A stretch of DNA of 37,464 bases from Promethearchaeota archaeon (lineage in GTDB: Archaea; Asgardarchaeota; Lokiarchaeia; Sigyniarchaeales; SOKP01): contig SHMU01000013.1 in NCBI GenBank assembly GCA_008080765.1, forward strand, positions 1 through 37,464, in the 5' to 3' direction. The position numbers and the translations under genes are program-made. How positions within the stretch are numbered: the stretch's first letter is position 1; the number at the start of each line of letters is the position of its first letter. This document shows positions 23,505-31,647 of the stretch, piece by piece. The notes below the pieces were generated by a model. That model did no database searches, was not told where the DNA came from, and saw nothing but the letters and a program-made list of their open reading frames with translations.

Positions 23505-26228
23505 ATGAATAACAATACTATTAACAAAATCGACTCCACAATTCTTGAACAACCGTGGAGAAACACACCAGAAGATGTTCTTCAAGCATTACAGGTAAAT
23601 CCCGATAAAGGGCTTACTTCCGAGGAAATTGAAGCAAGAAGAGATAAATTTGGCTCAAATCAGATGGAGCAAAAAGAAAAAAAAAGTGCCTTAGAAATCT
23701 TTTTTAATCAACTTAAAAGTATAATTGTGGCTCTTCTTGCTATTGCCGCCATAGTATCATTTATTTTTGAAGAGATCCTCCAAGGTATTGCCATCTCTGC
23801 TGTAATTATAATTAATACTCTTATTGGATTTGTTACCGAATTGAAAGCATCAAGATCAATGGAGGCATTGTATGAATTAACAAAAATTAAAACAAAAGTG
23901 AAAAGAGAAAATGAAGTAAAAGAAATAGTTGCTGACAACATCGTTGTGGGAGATATAATACGTCTTGGAGCAGGAGACTTGGTTCCCGGGGATTTAAGAA
24001 TTATAGAATCTTCACGGGTGAAAGCAAATGAGTCTTCCTTAACGGGTGAATCAATCCCGGTAGAAAAAACCAAAGATAAAATCAATGAAGAGACACCCTT
24101 AGCAGAACGAACAAATATGCTTTATAAAGGTACCGCATTAACAAGAGGGTCGGCAGAGGCGGTTGTAATTGCTACTGGGGAAGATACAGAATTGGGTAAA
24201 ATATCAACATTAGTTCAAGAAGCGGGTGAGGGAGAAACTCCCCTAACGAAACGCTTGCAGAAATTAGGAAGAAATCTATTTTGGGTCACTCTAATAATTG
24301 CTGTGGCAGTTGCCATCAGCGGTATCATTCAAGATAAAGAGCTTCTCCTCATGATTGAATCGGCTTTAGCGCTTGCAGTAGCTACTGTTCCTGAGGGACT
24401 TCCAGTAGTTGCTACTATCTCTCTAGCTCGTGGAATGTGGAGGATGGCCAATAAAGATGCGCTAATAAATCGGCTCTCAGCTGTAGAAACTTTAGGCTCT
24501 ACCAATATCATATGCACGGACAAGACGGGAACATTAACAGAAAATCGAATGACCGTGGTCAAATTATTTTTAGATAATCAAATCATTAAAATTACGGGAA
24601 GGGGGATGGACACGGAGGGTAAATTTCAAAAAGAAGGAGAAAATATTGATCCCAACGAAATAAAACCCCTTCTGTGCTTAATAAAAACAAGTTTGTTATG
24701 CAATAATGCCACATTGCGGACTGAAAACGGACCTAGCAATAAAGATAAGGAATCTGTGGGAGATCCTTTAGAAATTGCTCTGCTAATTATGGGTGCTAAA
24801 ATGGATTTATCAAGGACTAAACTATTAAATAAATATCCCGAAATTCAGAAAGAATCCTTTGATCCCACTATTAAAATGATGGCATCCATCAACCAATATG
24901 ATAAAAAATATTTAGTCTCTGTGAAAGGGGCAACCAAAAATGTATTGGATGCATGCAATTCAATTTGGACTAAAGAAGGGATTATAGAATTAAATAAGAA
25001 CACTAAAAATAATATCATGGAAAAAAATAGACAATTTGCTAATGATGGATTACGGGTGATTTCAGCGGCCACTAAAGAAGTAGATACTCAAGATACTAAT
25101 CCCTATTCCGATTTGGTGTTTTTAGGGCTTATTGGTCTATTAGACCCACCAAGAGAAGAAGTAAAACCTGCAATTGAAAAATGCAAAACAGCAGGCATTA
25201 AAGTGATTATGATCACAGGAGACCAAGCAGAAACAGCGAGATATATTGGAAGAGAACTCGGGTTAATCCAAAATGATGATTCCCGGGTAAAAAAAGGAAA
25301 AGAGCTTACCTCATATGATAACTTGTCCGATAATGAACTGGAAGAAATAAAAACAACAACTATTTTTGCACGAGTAGAGCCTGAACAGAAATTAAATTTA
25401 ATTGAAATATATCAAAAAGAAGGCTCCGTAGTTGCAATGACAGGTGATGGGGTAAATGATGCTCCTGCATTAAGAAAGGCTAATATAGGCGTAGCGATGG
25501 GACAAAGAGGTACTCAAGTTGCTCAAGAAGCAGCAGATATGGTTTTAAAAGACGATAATTTCAATACAATAACCAAAGCAGTCGAAGAGGGTCGTATTAT
25601 AACGGATAATATTAAAAAATTTGTTATTTATCTTCTCTCTTGTAACATAAGTGAGATTTTATTAGTATTTTTTGCCTCTCTCTTTGGTATGCCATTGCCT
25701 CTTCTACCGCTACAAATTTTATTTTTAAATGTTGTAACAGATATTTTCCCGGCGTTTGCGCTAACAGCGGGAGAGGGTGCTTCTGATCTTATGAAGAATC
25801 CGCCAAGAGATCCTGAAAAACCGATTATTACCAAAAAAAATTGGGGATATATTGTAATATACGGTTTTATTTTAACTCTGACCGTATTTGGAACCTTTTC
25901 TATTGCATTATATATCTTAGAGATGGATGAGAACAGAGCAGTCACCATTTCCTTTTTAACTCTTGCCTTTGTACAGATATGGCACGTATTAAATATGCGA
26001 AATAAAGAGACCTCTCTAATCAATAATGAGGTGTTACGAAATAAATATGTGTGGGGGGCAATTTTACTAAGTATTATTCTAGTTCTCCTCGCTACATATG
26101 TTCCTGGACTTAATACGGTGCTTGAAACGGTTGATCCCCAATTTGAAGGGTGGGTTTTGATTCTGGGAATGAGTATATTTCCTCTAATTGTTGTACAAAC
26201 ATGGAAATTACTTGCAAAATATCTATAA
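23505..26228 (+). CDS. P2-type cation-transporting ATPase (Ca2+-ATPase-like)
   Basis: This membrane pump has 907 residues and all P-type hallmarks: TGES at 180-183, PEGLP in helix M4, the phosphorylated Asp339 in CTDKTGTLT, and the hinge motif TGDGVNDAP starting at 646. The N-terminal cation-ATPase domain and about ten membrane segments are present. M6 reads NVVTDIFPAFALTAGEG, close to the N-x-x-T-D motif of Ca2+ pumps, so Ca2+ is the best guess. A Na+ or other P2-type pump cannot be excluded. It stands alone, with T-runs after the stop. Confidence 0.92.
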   Translation: MNNNTINKIDSTILEQPWRNTPEDVLQALQVNPDKGLTSEEIEARRDKFGSNQMEQKEKKSALEIFFNQLKSIIVALLAIAAIVSFIFEEILQGIAISAVIIINTLIGFVTELKASRSMEALYELTKIKTKVKRENEVKEIVADNIVVGDIIRLGAGDLVPGDLRIIESSRVKANESSLTGESIPVEKTKDKINEETPLAERTNMLYKGTALTRGSAEAVVIATGEDTELGKISTLVQEAGEGETPLTKRLQKLGRNLFWVTLIIAVAVAISGIIQDKELLLMIESALALAVATVPEGLPVVATISLARGMWRMANKDALINRLSAVETLGSTNIICTDKTGTLTENRMTVVKLFLDNQIIKITGRGMDTEGKFQKEGENIDPNEIKPLLCLIKTSLLCNNATLRTENGPSNKDKESVGDPLEIALLIMGAKMDLSRTKLLNKYPEIQKESFDPTIKMMASINQYDKKYLVSVKGATKNVLDACNSIWTKEGIIELNKNTKNNIMEKNRQFANDGLRVISAATKEVDTQDTNPYSDLVFLGLIGLLDPPREEVKPAIEKCKTAGIKVIMITGDQAETARYIGRELGLIQNDDSRVKKGKELTSYDNLSDNELEEIKTTTIFARVEPEQKLNLIEIYQKEGSVVAMTGDGVNDAPALRKANIGVAMGQRGTQVAQEAADMVLKDDNFNTITKAVEEGRIITDNIKKFVIYLLSCNISEILLVFFASLFGMPLPLLPLQILFLNVVTDIFPAFALTAGEGASDLMKNPPRDPEKPIITKKNWGYIVIYGFILTLTVFGTFSIALYILEMDENRAVTISFLTLAFVQIWHVLNMRNKETSLINNEVLRNKYVWGAILLSIILVLLATYVPGLNTVLETVDPQFEGWVLILGMSIFPLIVVQTWKLLAKYL

Positions 26229-26232
26229 ATCC

Positions 26233-26257
26233 TTTTTTTTTAGTTTCTATTGAAACT
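26233..26257 (+). terminator. T-run and inverted repeat after the P-type ATPase
   Basis: Nine T (26233-26241) follow the stop, and directly after lies the inverted repeat AGTTTC-TATT-GAAACT (26242-26257). The T-run alone could end archaeal transcription. Confidence 0.45.
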
Positions 26258-26646
26258 AGTTAGAAATCTGAAGTGAAAACCGTGCCTTCCTCACTCCTTA
26301 ATGGAATTAAGCATATTCAATGGGCACTCTTAGAAGCATATGCAGATAATAATACAATATTGATGGTTTAGCAAATGATTCCTAATTTGTGTTTTCTCCA
26401 CTTTACATTATGAAACGTTATACCAATAAAAAACTGTATTAATAAATTTCTTATAAGAGAAGAAACTATTCCGGCTATTACTAAAGGAGGTGTCCATTCT
26501 TGTTATTTTTGCTTTTTTAAGATATGAGCCTTTTAAAATTATTCCCCAATAGAAAATTAGAAATAGAAATAAAGCTTAAAATTTTAATAATAGGGTTTTC
26601 TTAATATCTATTAAAGAAGTTAAATTAAATAAATCAATCTAAGATA
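26258..26646. other. Gene-free stretch of about 390 bases with one nested hairpin
   Basis: No protein gene is supported. GTGCC (26282-26286) pairs with GGCAC (26323-26327) around a perfect inner hairpin CTTAAT-GGA-ATTAAG (26297-26311). An isolated AAAGGAGGTG at about 26481-26490 looks like a ribosome-binding site but has no fitting start codon after it. The rest is AT-rich. Confidence 0.5.
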
Positions 26647-27573
26647 ATGGCAACCGTTGCAACGATTCGCTGCCCAAGATGTGGCAACGAAGTGAGAGGG
26701 AATTATTTTACATGCACTTTCTGTGGTAAGCGACTCCGAAAAGAGCGAATAGAAGAATTCTACCTTTTTAAACGGATAGAAGAAGAATGGGTCACCCCTT
26801 TGGGTTTCTTTGAAAAGCTTATTTATCTTTTTATAAATCCCAGCAGAGCATTTTGGGATATTAATCATCTCAGAAAAAAAAGTCCCGGTTATTTCATCCT
26901 TTTATTTAATTCCTTAACATATGGATTAATTGGATTAGCAACTGCTTCTCATGTATCCATTCAATCTGTTATTAATTCTATGAGATATCCCTCACTTGCC
27001 CCTTTAATACTGTATATTCTCTTTTTTTTATTTGGTTTTGTATATCAATCCCTTCTTTATTTATTCTTAATATGGATCTATGGAAAAGCTGCAAATTATT
27101 CAGTGAATTTTAGTGAAAGATTAGAGCAGAGATTTGGGGGAGAATCAATAGAAAAACAACAATACAAGGATCGTAAATTAAGTCCCTTTAGCATTTATAA
27201 AGGAGGGACTTTGCTGCAAACTCAAAAACCCTATAAAACAAAAATGTTCATGTGTGCCTTTGTACCTTTTTTAATAATCAATCCGTTGAATGCCCTCATT
27301 TTGGCAATTGGACTGCCCGATATCTATTTATCAGCACCTTCAGGATCTGCAGACATCTTCTTAATGCTGTTTGATCCGAATTCTTCTGTATGGGCAGCAG
27401 TGCATATTATAGAATTTATTATTATGGGATTTTGGGTTCCCTTATTGATGACAATCGCTATTAGAGAATTATCTAATTCTTCTACATTACGTGTATTAGT
27501 ATCCTCTTACATAGTTGGGATTTTGATTGCAATCTTCTTCTATTTATTACGCCCCACCTTATTGGGATACTAA
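26647..27573 (+). CDS. Zinc-ribbon membrane protein of the Yip1-like type
   Basis: An N-terminal zinc ribbon (cysteines 9, 12, 23 and 26: IRCPRCGNEV...FTCTFCGKRL) precedes a membrane region with about five hydrophobic helices. The stretch FFEKLIYLFINPSRAFWDI just before the first helix (near residue 58), and the later helix arrangement, resemble Yip1-domain proteins. In eukaryotes Yip1 proteins bind Rab GTPases and act in vesicle traffic; prokaryotic members are of unknown role. An inserted polar loop of about 50 residues lies between the second and third helix groups. Length is 308 residues. Confidence 0.65.
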   Translation: MATVATIRCPRCGNEVRGNYFTCTFCGKRLRKERIEEFYLFKRIEEEWVTPLGFFEKLIYLFINPSRAFWDINHLRKKSPGYFILLFNSLTYGLIGLATASHVSIQSVINSMRYPSLAPLILYILFFLFGFVYQSLLYLFLIWIYGKAANYSVNFSERLEQRFGGESIEKQQYKDRKLSPFSIYKGGTLLQTQKPYKTKMFMCAFVPFLIINPLNALILAIGLPDIYLSAPSGSADIFLMLFDPNSSVWAAVHIIEFIIMGFWVPLLMTIAIRELSNSSTLRVLVSSYIVGILIAIFFYLLRPTLLGY

Positions 27574-27576
27574 TAA

Positions 27577-27588
27577 TTTTTTTTTTTT
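27577..27588 (+). terminator. Twelve-base T-run after the zinc-ribbon/Yip1-like gene
   Basis: A run of twelve T begins four bases after the TAA. It is the longest T-run near a stop codon in this part of the window and would be an efficient archaeal terminator. Confidence 0.5.
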
Positions 27589-27604
27589 AGAGTTTATCCC
27601 TAGT

Positions 27605-27646
27605 GTGCGAGATGATACCGACCTTTAAGGCGCTGATGAATCGCAC
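27605..27646. ncRNA. Hairpin with kink-turn / box C-D-like elements
   Basis: A perfect six-base stem GTGCGA (27605-27610) with TCGCAC (27641-27646) encloses GATGATA on the 5' side and CTGATGA on the 3' side. Between them is a small CC/GG hairpin. ATGAT and CTGA facing each other resemble the C and D boxes of L7Ae-binding kink-turns, though the C box is imperfect and only one box pair exists. No in-frame UGA gene lies upstream, so a SECIS role is not supported. Confidence 0.3.
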
Positions 27647-27721
27647 ATAGATTTATAATGCAGCATATCCCTATAACTTTTTAAACAAAATGCTCTCTTA
27701 AAATACATTGGAATAAAAGAT

Positions 27722-27868
27722 TAAAGGGTCAGTAAGCAATCATCATTCTACCATAGGAGCTACGGGATATTAAGCGCTTGGAGCTATTATAAGATGTATG
27801 TCTTCAATACACAATTCCCGATGAGTTATGCATCTAAGCCATTGATGGTGTGGTAGTTCAAGCCTTTA
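27722..27868. ncRNA. Putative structured RNA upstream of L34e
   Basis: Four stems nest in order: TAAAGG (27722-27727) with CCTTTA (27863-27868), CTACCA (27748-27753) with TGGTAG (27851-27856), CGGGA (27763-27767) with TCCCG (27816-27820), and TGTAT (27795-27799) with ATACA (27807-27811). A side hairpin CCAT/ATGG lies at 27839-27848. It does not fit tRNA, 5S, SRP or RNase P RNA. It may be a stable RNA or the leader of the L34e transcript about 100 bases downstream. Confidence 0.4.
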
Positions 27869-27966
27869 CTAGATAAATTAATTAATTTTAATGCATTTAC
27901 GTATTCATCATAATTCATCATTTTTTAAAATTTAATAGAATAATAGAAGTAATGTGATTAATTAGA

Positions 27967-28236
27967 ATGCCACGACCAGGACTTCGCTCAAAAAGTCAGA
28001 AAAGAAAAAAAATAAGAACTCCCGGTAATAGAAATACTACTCATTATTGGAGAAAACGACCTAGCAAGGCTCATTGTGCAGTTTGCAAGCGCCCGCTGCA
28101 ATCAATCCCTCGGCTTCGTCCAGTAGAGATGAAAAAAACGAATATTACCTCACGAAGGGCAACAAGACCAGAAAGCGCCAGATATTGTCACAAATGTTTA
28201 CAATCAATTATTCAAGAGAAAGTGAGAAACTTTTAA
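27967..28236 (+). CDS. rpl34e: 50S ribosomal protein L34e
   Basis: This archaeal/eukaryotic large-subunit protein has 89 residues. The start MPRPGLRSKSQKRKKIRTPGNR and the two CxxC pairs (AHCAVCKRPL and YCHKCLQ) that bind zinc are typical. In many archaea the order is secY-adk-DUF106-L34e-cmk-L14e; here L34e is followed by cmk and L14e but secY and adk are absent. A structured region lies upstream. Confidence 0.94.
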   Translation: MPRPGLRSKSQKRKKIRTPGNRNTTHYWRKRPSKAHCAVCKRPLQSIPRLRPVEMKKTNITSRRATRPESARYCHKCLQSIIQEKVRNF

Positions 28237-28400
28237 TTATTATTTTAAAAAGAGAAATCCTTCTTATTCCTTTTTAATAAAGGTTTTTTTTCTTCAAAAT
28301 CTTTCTTCTTAATATGAAAGAGAGCGGAAAATTAATTATATCATCCTCCCCTTTTATGAATTATTAATATTCTCAAAATACACTTGTTTTGTTAGAATTT

Positions 28401-28952
28401 ATGCTGATAACAATTTCAGGCTTGCATGGCACCGGTAAAAGTACGGTTGGTCGCATATTGGCGGAAAAACTTAATCTTGACTATTATTCCACCGGAAATG
28501 CGTTTAGAAGTTTAGCTGAAGAATATACTATGTCCTTAGAGGAATTTTCCAAATATGTGGAGACCCATCCCCATATTGATAAAAAATTAGACCAAAAAAT
28601 CGTAGAGATGGCATCTCAAAATGATGATCTTGTGGTTGAAAGCCTTCTCAGCGGATATTTACTTAAAAATAAAGCGGATTATACTATTTTGCTTAAAGCA
28701 CCATTAAAAACCCGTCTTCAACGTATGATGGAGAGAGATGAAACCAACTATCAAGAAAAATTAGAGGAAACAAAAATAAGAGAAGAATCGGAGATTGCCC
28801 GATTTAAAGAATTATATAACATTAATATTATAGATAAATCTCTTCAGAAAAATACATTTAATATCATAATCAATACGAAAAATCTTTCAATAGAAGAAGT
28901 GGTTACTAAGATCCTTGAAATAGTAGAAAAGAAAAAATCAGATACTACATAG
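28401..28952 (+). CDS. cmk: Cytidylate kinase (archaeal type)
   Basis: This kinase phosphorylates CMP/dCMP with ATP. The P-loop GLHGTGKST is at residues 7-15, followed by LAEKLNLDYYSTGNAFRSLAEE, the typical CMP-site region of archaeal Cmk. A LID-like stretch (RDETNYQEKLEETKIREESEIARFKELY) follows. ATG 28401 places the P-loop near the N-terminus as in the family; an in-frame TTG 12 bases upstream is less likely. Length is 183 residues. It sits between L34e and L14e, the conserved archaeal context. Confidence 0.9.
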   Translation: MLITISGLHGTGKSTVGRILAEKLNLDYYSTGNAFRSLAEEYTMSLEEFSKYVETHPHIDKKLDQKIVEMASQNDDLVVESLLSGYLLKNKADYTILLKAPLKTRLQRMMERDETNYQEKLEETKIREESEIARFKELYNINIIDKSLQKNTFNIIINTKNLSIEEVVTKILEIVEKKKSDTT

Positions 28953-29081
28953 AGACTGATTCAATTAAAAAATTCGAAAAGAATATATGGGTTTAAGAAT
29001 TTATTGAGATAATAATTGGATTATCATACTGGTTGAATACCAGCATGGTAATTGAATAAAATAATTTGGTGACGAATTATC

Positions 29082-29354
29082 ATGAGTGTATATGATATTG
29101 GAAGGGTTTGCGTGAAAACAATGGGCAGAGAGGCTGCCCGCTACTGCATAATTGTAGATGTTATTGATAAAAATTATTTGCTTGTCGATGGAACCAAAGT
29201 AAAACGAAGAAGATGTAATTATAAGCATTTGGAACCAATTGATAAGATGATTGATATTGAAAAAGGTGCCTCTCACGAGGATGTAATCGCAGCTATCAAA
29301 TCAGCAAAAATTGAAGACCTTATGAACGAAATGGTGGAAATTCCTACCCAATAA
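29082..29354 (+). CDS. rpl14e: 50S ribosomal protein L14e
   Basis: This archaeal/eukaryotic large-subunit protein has 90 residues. The KOW-type start YDIGRVCVKTMGREAARYCIIVDVIDKNYLLVDG, and KRRRCNYKHLEPIDKMIDI further on, are diagnostic. In many archaea cbf5/truB follows; here a tRNA gene comes next. The spacer to cmk is 129 bases, longer than in compact archaeal operons. Confidence 0.94.
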   Translation: MSVYDIGRVCVKTMGREAARYCIIVDVIDKNYLLVDGTKVKRRRCNYKHLEPIDKMIDIEKGASHEDVIAAIKSAKIEDLMNEMVEIPTQ

Positions 29355-29626
29355 GATCTTTAGAGATATTTAAAAGCCCCATCTTATTTTCGTTTCTTTT
29401 TTTTAATTTTATACTATTCAATTTCTATTTTCCTTTATCTCTCATCTAAAATATCTTTAGCTTATTTATAATGAAACTATTGTACTGAGCACTAATGAAA
29501 AAATTAATTAAGTTTCAAGCCTTTTAAAAAATAGGTTATTTAAAGTTGTGCAAATCTTTAGATAATACCCCTTGATCGCATGAAAAGGCTTTTATGAATT
29601 ATCATATTGCTGAAGTGGGGACTTGT

Positions 29627-29762
29627 GCAGCGGTCGCCTAGCCTGGCAGGGCGCTGGCTTGGAGCTATTTGCTAATAGTACCAATCAGCCAGTACGTGTA
29701 TGCGTGCATGGGTTCGAAAGGTGAGGATGTCTCATCCCTTCCCAGAATTCCCATCCGCTGCG
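29627..29762 (+). tRNA. tRNA-Ser (anticodon GGA) with anticodon-loop and T-loop introns
   Basis: Acceptor GCAGCGG (29627-29633) pairs with CCGCTGC (29755-29761); discriminator G fits serine. The anticodon stem is CTGGC/GCCAG with GGA at 29661-29663. A 22-base intron (29665-29686) is supported by TTGG/CCAA pairing and a three-base TCA bulge, as in a bulge-helix-bulge site. The variable arm is 15 bases (ACG/CGT stem), so class II. The T-stem ATGGG/CCCAT encloses 37 bases; removing 29719-29748 (30 bases, with hairpin GGATG/CATCC) leaves TTCGAAT. CCA is not encoded; T-runs follow. Confidence 0.9.
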
Positions 29763-29845
29763 CTTTTTCAATTTTTTACTCAATCCCCTCTTTTCTCCCT
29801 CCTCAAATAGAGCACCCCTAAACTGTTCCAAAATTTAATCAAAGG

Positions 29846-29869
29846 TTCGTGAAACGGGCATTTCACGAA
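29846..29869. repeat. Perfect inverted repeat in a convergent spacer
   Basis: TTCGTGAAA and TTTCACGAA pair perfectly over nine bases around the loop CGGGCA. It lies between the 3' ends of tRNA-Ser and the DUF106 gene. It could be a hairpin in an unannotated RNA, or a protein-binding palindrome; there is no T-run directly after it on either strand. Confidence 0.6.
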
Positions 29870-30028
29870 GAAAAATATATATGATTATGTATACGCAGAT
29901 ATTATATAGGTAATATCGCTCATTCTCATTATCTTCTAAATATCAATTGTTAAATGAAATCAAAATGATAAGAAAAGAAAGAATAGTGGAAAAATAAACA
30001 AAAAATCTCCCAATAATTTTAGAGACTC

Positions 30029-30814
30029 CTATATATCAGGAAACTCCAGCGTTTTTGCTTTTGAACCGCCCATCATTTGCCCCATCCCCCCTGATGCTTG
30101 CGTTTGGATTCCTAAGAATCGCTGTACTAGCGTATTCATTCCAAAAGAACAGAGGAAATACCAAGTAGTGAAATTAATCCATCCATCAGTGCCACTAATA
30201 ACCTGCGGAAGACCATAAAATGCTTCAGTCCAAGGCTCTGCAATCAGGTGAAGGGTAAAATATGCGTCTAAGAGCTGATCTGTACTGAAAAGATTAGGCA
30301 TTTCCCTCCCCAATCTAATAACTGTGGCAAGAACCCGGCTGATACTACCTTCCGTCGCCGATCCATTAGAGGCTTGCAATATTCCTCCTATGAGAGGAAC
30401 ATCATTTGCGTTCATTGCAGTAAGAGCGACAGGATTATTAATAAAGAATGTACGAATGATGATGAAAAAGATAATCATTGGAAGAGACGTAATGCACGTG
30501 GGTTTCAATCGTTGCATTGCCATCCCTTGTTGCGTCTTTTTGAGCATTTCATCTTTTCGTTCCCATCGCTTTCGCTCTTTTCTATACTTATTGGGATTTG
30601 TTTCCGCTAATTCTATAATTTTTTCTTTCTCTTCTTCGTGGGCTTTTATTTGCCGTTGTTTCCTCTCCATCTCAGCAGTATCCGTTAGCCATTTAGTAAG
30701 CCCCGCTGAAATTAAAGATATTCCGAGCGCTAAAAATAATATAAAAAACATAGATCCAGGGGGATTAAACAAAAACTCTTTCACTGGCTGAGCTTGAAAT
30801 AATTCAAATAACAT
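30029..30814 (-). CDS. DUF106 membrane protein (EMC3/Oxa1 superfamily)
   Basis: A membrane helix near residues 22-42 (FFILFLALGISLISAGLTKWL) is followed by a charged cytoplasmic helical hairpin (about 48-95, rich in Lys/Glu) and then two or more further helices. This is the layout of archaeal DUF106 proteins, relatives of YidC/Oxa1, Get1 and EMC3, which insert membrane proteins. EMC3-like features are the tail GGMGQMMGG and the basic LKPTCITSLPM before the second helix. Length is 261 residues. In many archaea DUF106 lies just upstream of L34e; here it is on the other strand beyond L14e. Confidence 0.85.
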   Translation of the reverse strand: MLFELFQAQPVKEFLFNPPGSMFFILFLALGISLISAGLTKWLTDTAEMERKQRQIKAHEEEKEKIIELAETNPNKYRKERKRWERKDEMLKKTQQGMAMQRLKPTCITSLPMIIFFIIIRTFFINNPVALTAMNANDVPLIGGILQASNGSATEGSISRVLATVIRLGREMPNLFSTDQLLDAYFTLHLIAEPWTEAFYGLPQVISGTDGWINFTTWYFLCSFGMNTLVQRFLGIQTQASGGMGQMMGGSKAKTLEFPDI

Positions 30815-31163
30815 GATTATATATTTTTAAATCAACATCAATTTAAAATTTTAGCCCTTAAGAATTTATCCCCCCAATATCAACTTATTTCTTATAAGAA
30901 ATAGAAAAAAATCGAGATTTTAGGTTAATTTCAAGTAGCTAATAGAGATTTCTTCATAGATTGTCAAGAAAAAATAAATAAAAATCGGATAAAACCAACA
31001 ATTTATTTTATTTTTCAATTTTCCCCTCCTTTAAACCATTAAACAATAAACGATAATATACCTTTTTTCTCCTTTTTTCTCCTTCTTTCACATATTTAAA
31101 AGAATCTTATTGAGATTGCGATAAAATACCTTATAAACGCTAAGATTAAAGATTATTCTCCTT
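30815..31163. other. Spacer of about 350 bases without a gene
   Basis: No gene is supported. The stretch is AT-rich, with two copies of CCTTTTTTCT near 31061-31082 and an AT-rich block near the DUF106 start that probably carries its promoter on the minus strand. Nothing else stands out. Confidence 0.6.
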
Positions 31164-31394
31164 TTAATAATTCAGAAGATATATATACTTAGTAAGTTCG
31201 AATTTCTCGATTCTAAGGGTCTCTAAGGCGCTTTCTCTATTTTTGGTAGTTTCTTTATTTGGAAGAGGCATCTTAATAACGATATTAAAATCTTCCAGAT
31301 ACATATTGTTATAAAACACCCTGGTTTTTTTATCCAAATCAATAAACATACTTATATCCATATCTTCTTTTTTTAATGATGTATATAGAGCCAT
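31164..31394 (-). CDS. Small hypothetical protein, 76 residues
   Basis: The reading frame starts at an ATG with AGGAGG (31405-31410) ten bases upstream, so it is very likely translated. The chain is charged and mixed (MALYTSLKKEDMDISMFID...), with no membrane segment, signal peptide or cysteine motif. A beta-strand-like part (FNIVIKMPLPN) is followed by a helix. I do not recognise a family. It is divergent from the aldehyde oxidoreductase gene. Confidence 0.6.
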   Translation of the reverse strand: MALYTSLKKEDMDISMFIDLDKKTRVFYNNMYLEDFNIVIKMPLPNKETTKNRESALETLRIEKFELTKYIYLLNY

Positions 31395-31404
31395 CTAATA
31401 ATTT

Positions 31405-31410
31405 CCTCCT
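31405..31410 (-). promoter_or_regulatory. Shine-Dalgarno (AGGAGG) of the small hypothetical gene
   Basis: On the minus strand AGGAGG lies ten bases before the ATG at 31394. It is the main support for this short gene. Confidence 0.55.
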
Positions 31411-31647
31411 TTTCTTTCAATCATTATCTTAGGATGAGACCAATTGAATAGACTCTGAAAAATTATAGCGCTGTGAAAAGCCAAACAAGTTCCTCTAACA
31501 CATCTACCTTGAAATAATGAAGTTTAAAGAATTAATTGAAATTCCACATTTATTGAAATTGCTCTTCTATTTAAATATAACTCTAATGTTGTATTATAAA
31601 AATAAGTGAAGCATTTATATGCATATAAATGTATTAAACATATAAGA

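Noticed and set aside
23708-24085. 125-codon ORF opposite the P-type ATPase
   Set aside because: Shadow of the conserved actuator-domain region of the pump.
27722-27868. tRNA gene with introns upstream of L34e
   Set aside because: The outer six-base stem is not a seven-base acceptor, and no T-arm or anticodon arm can be placed.
30324-30791. 155-codon ORF opposite DUF106
   Set aside because: DUF106 on the minus strand has clear family features; this frame has none.
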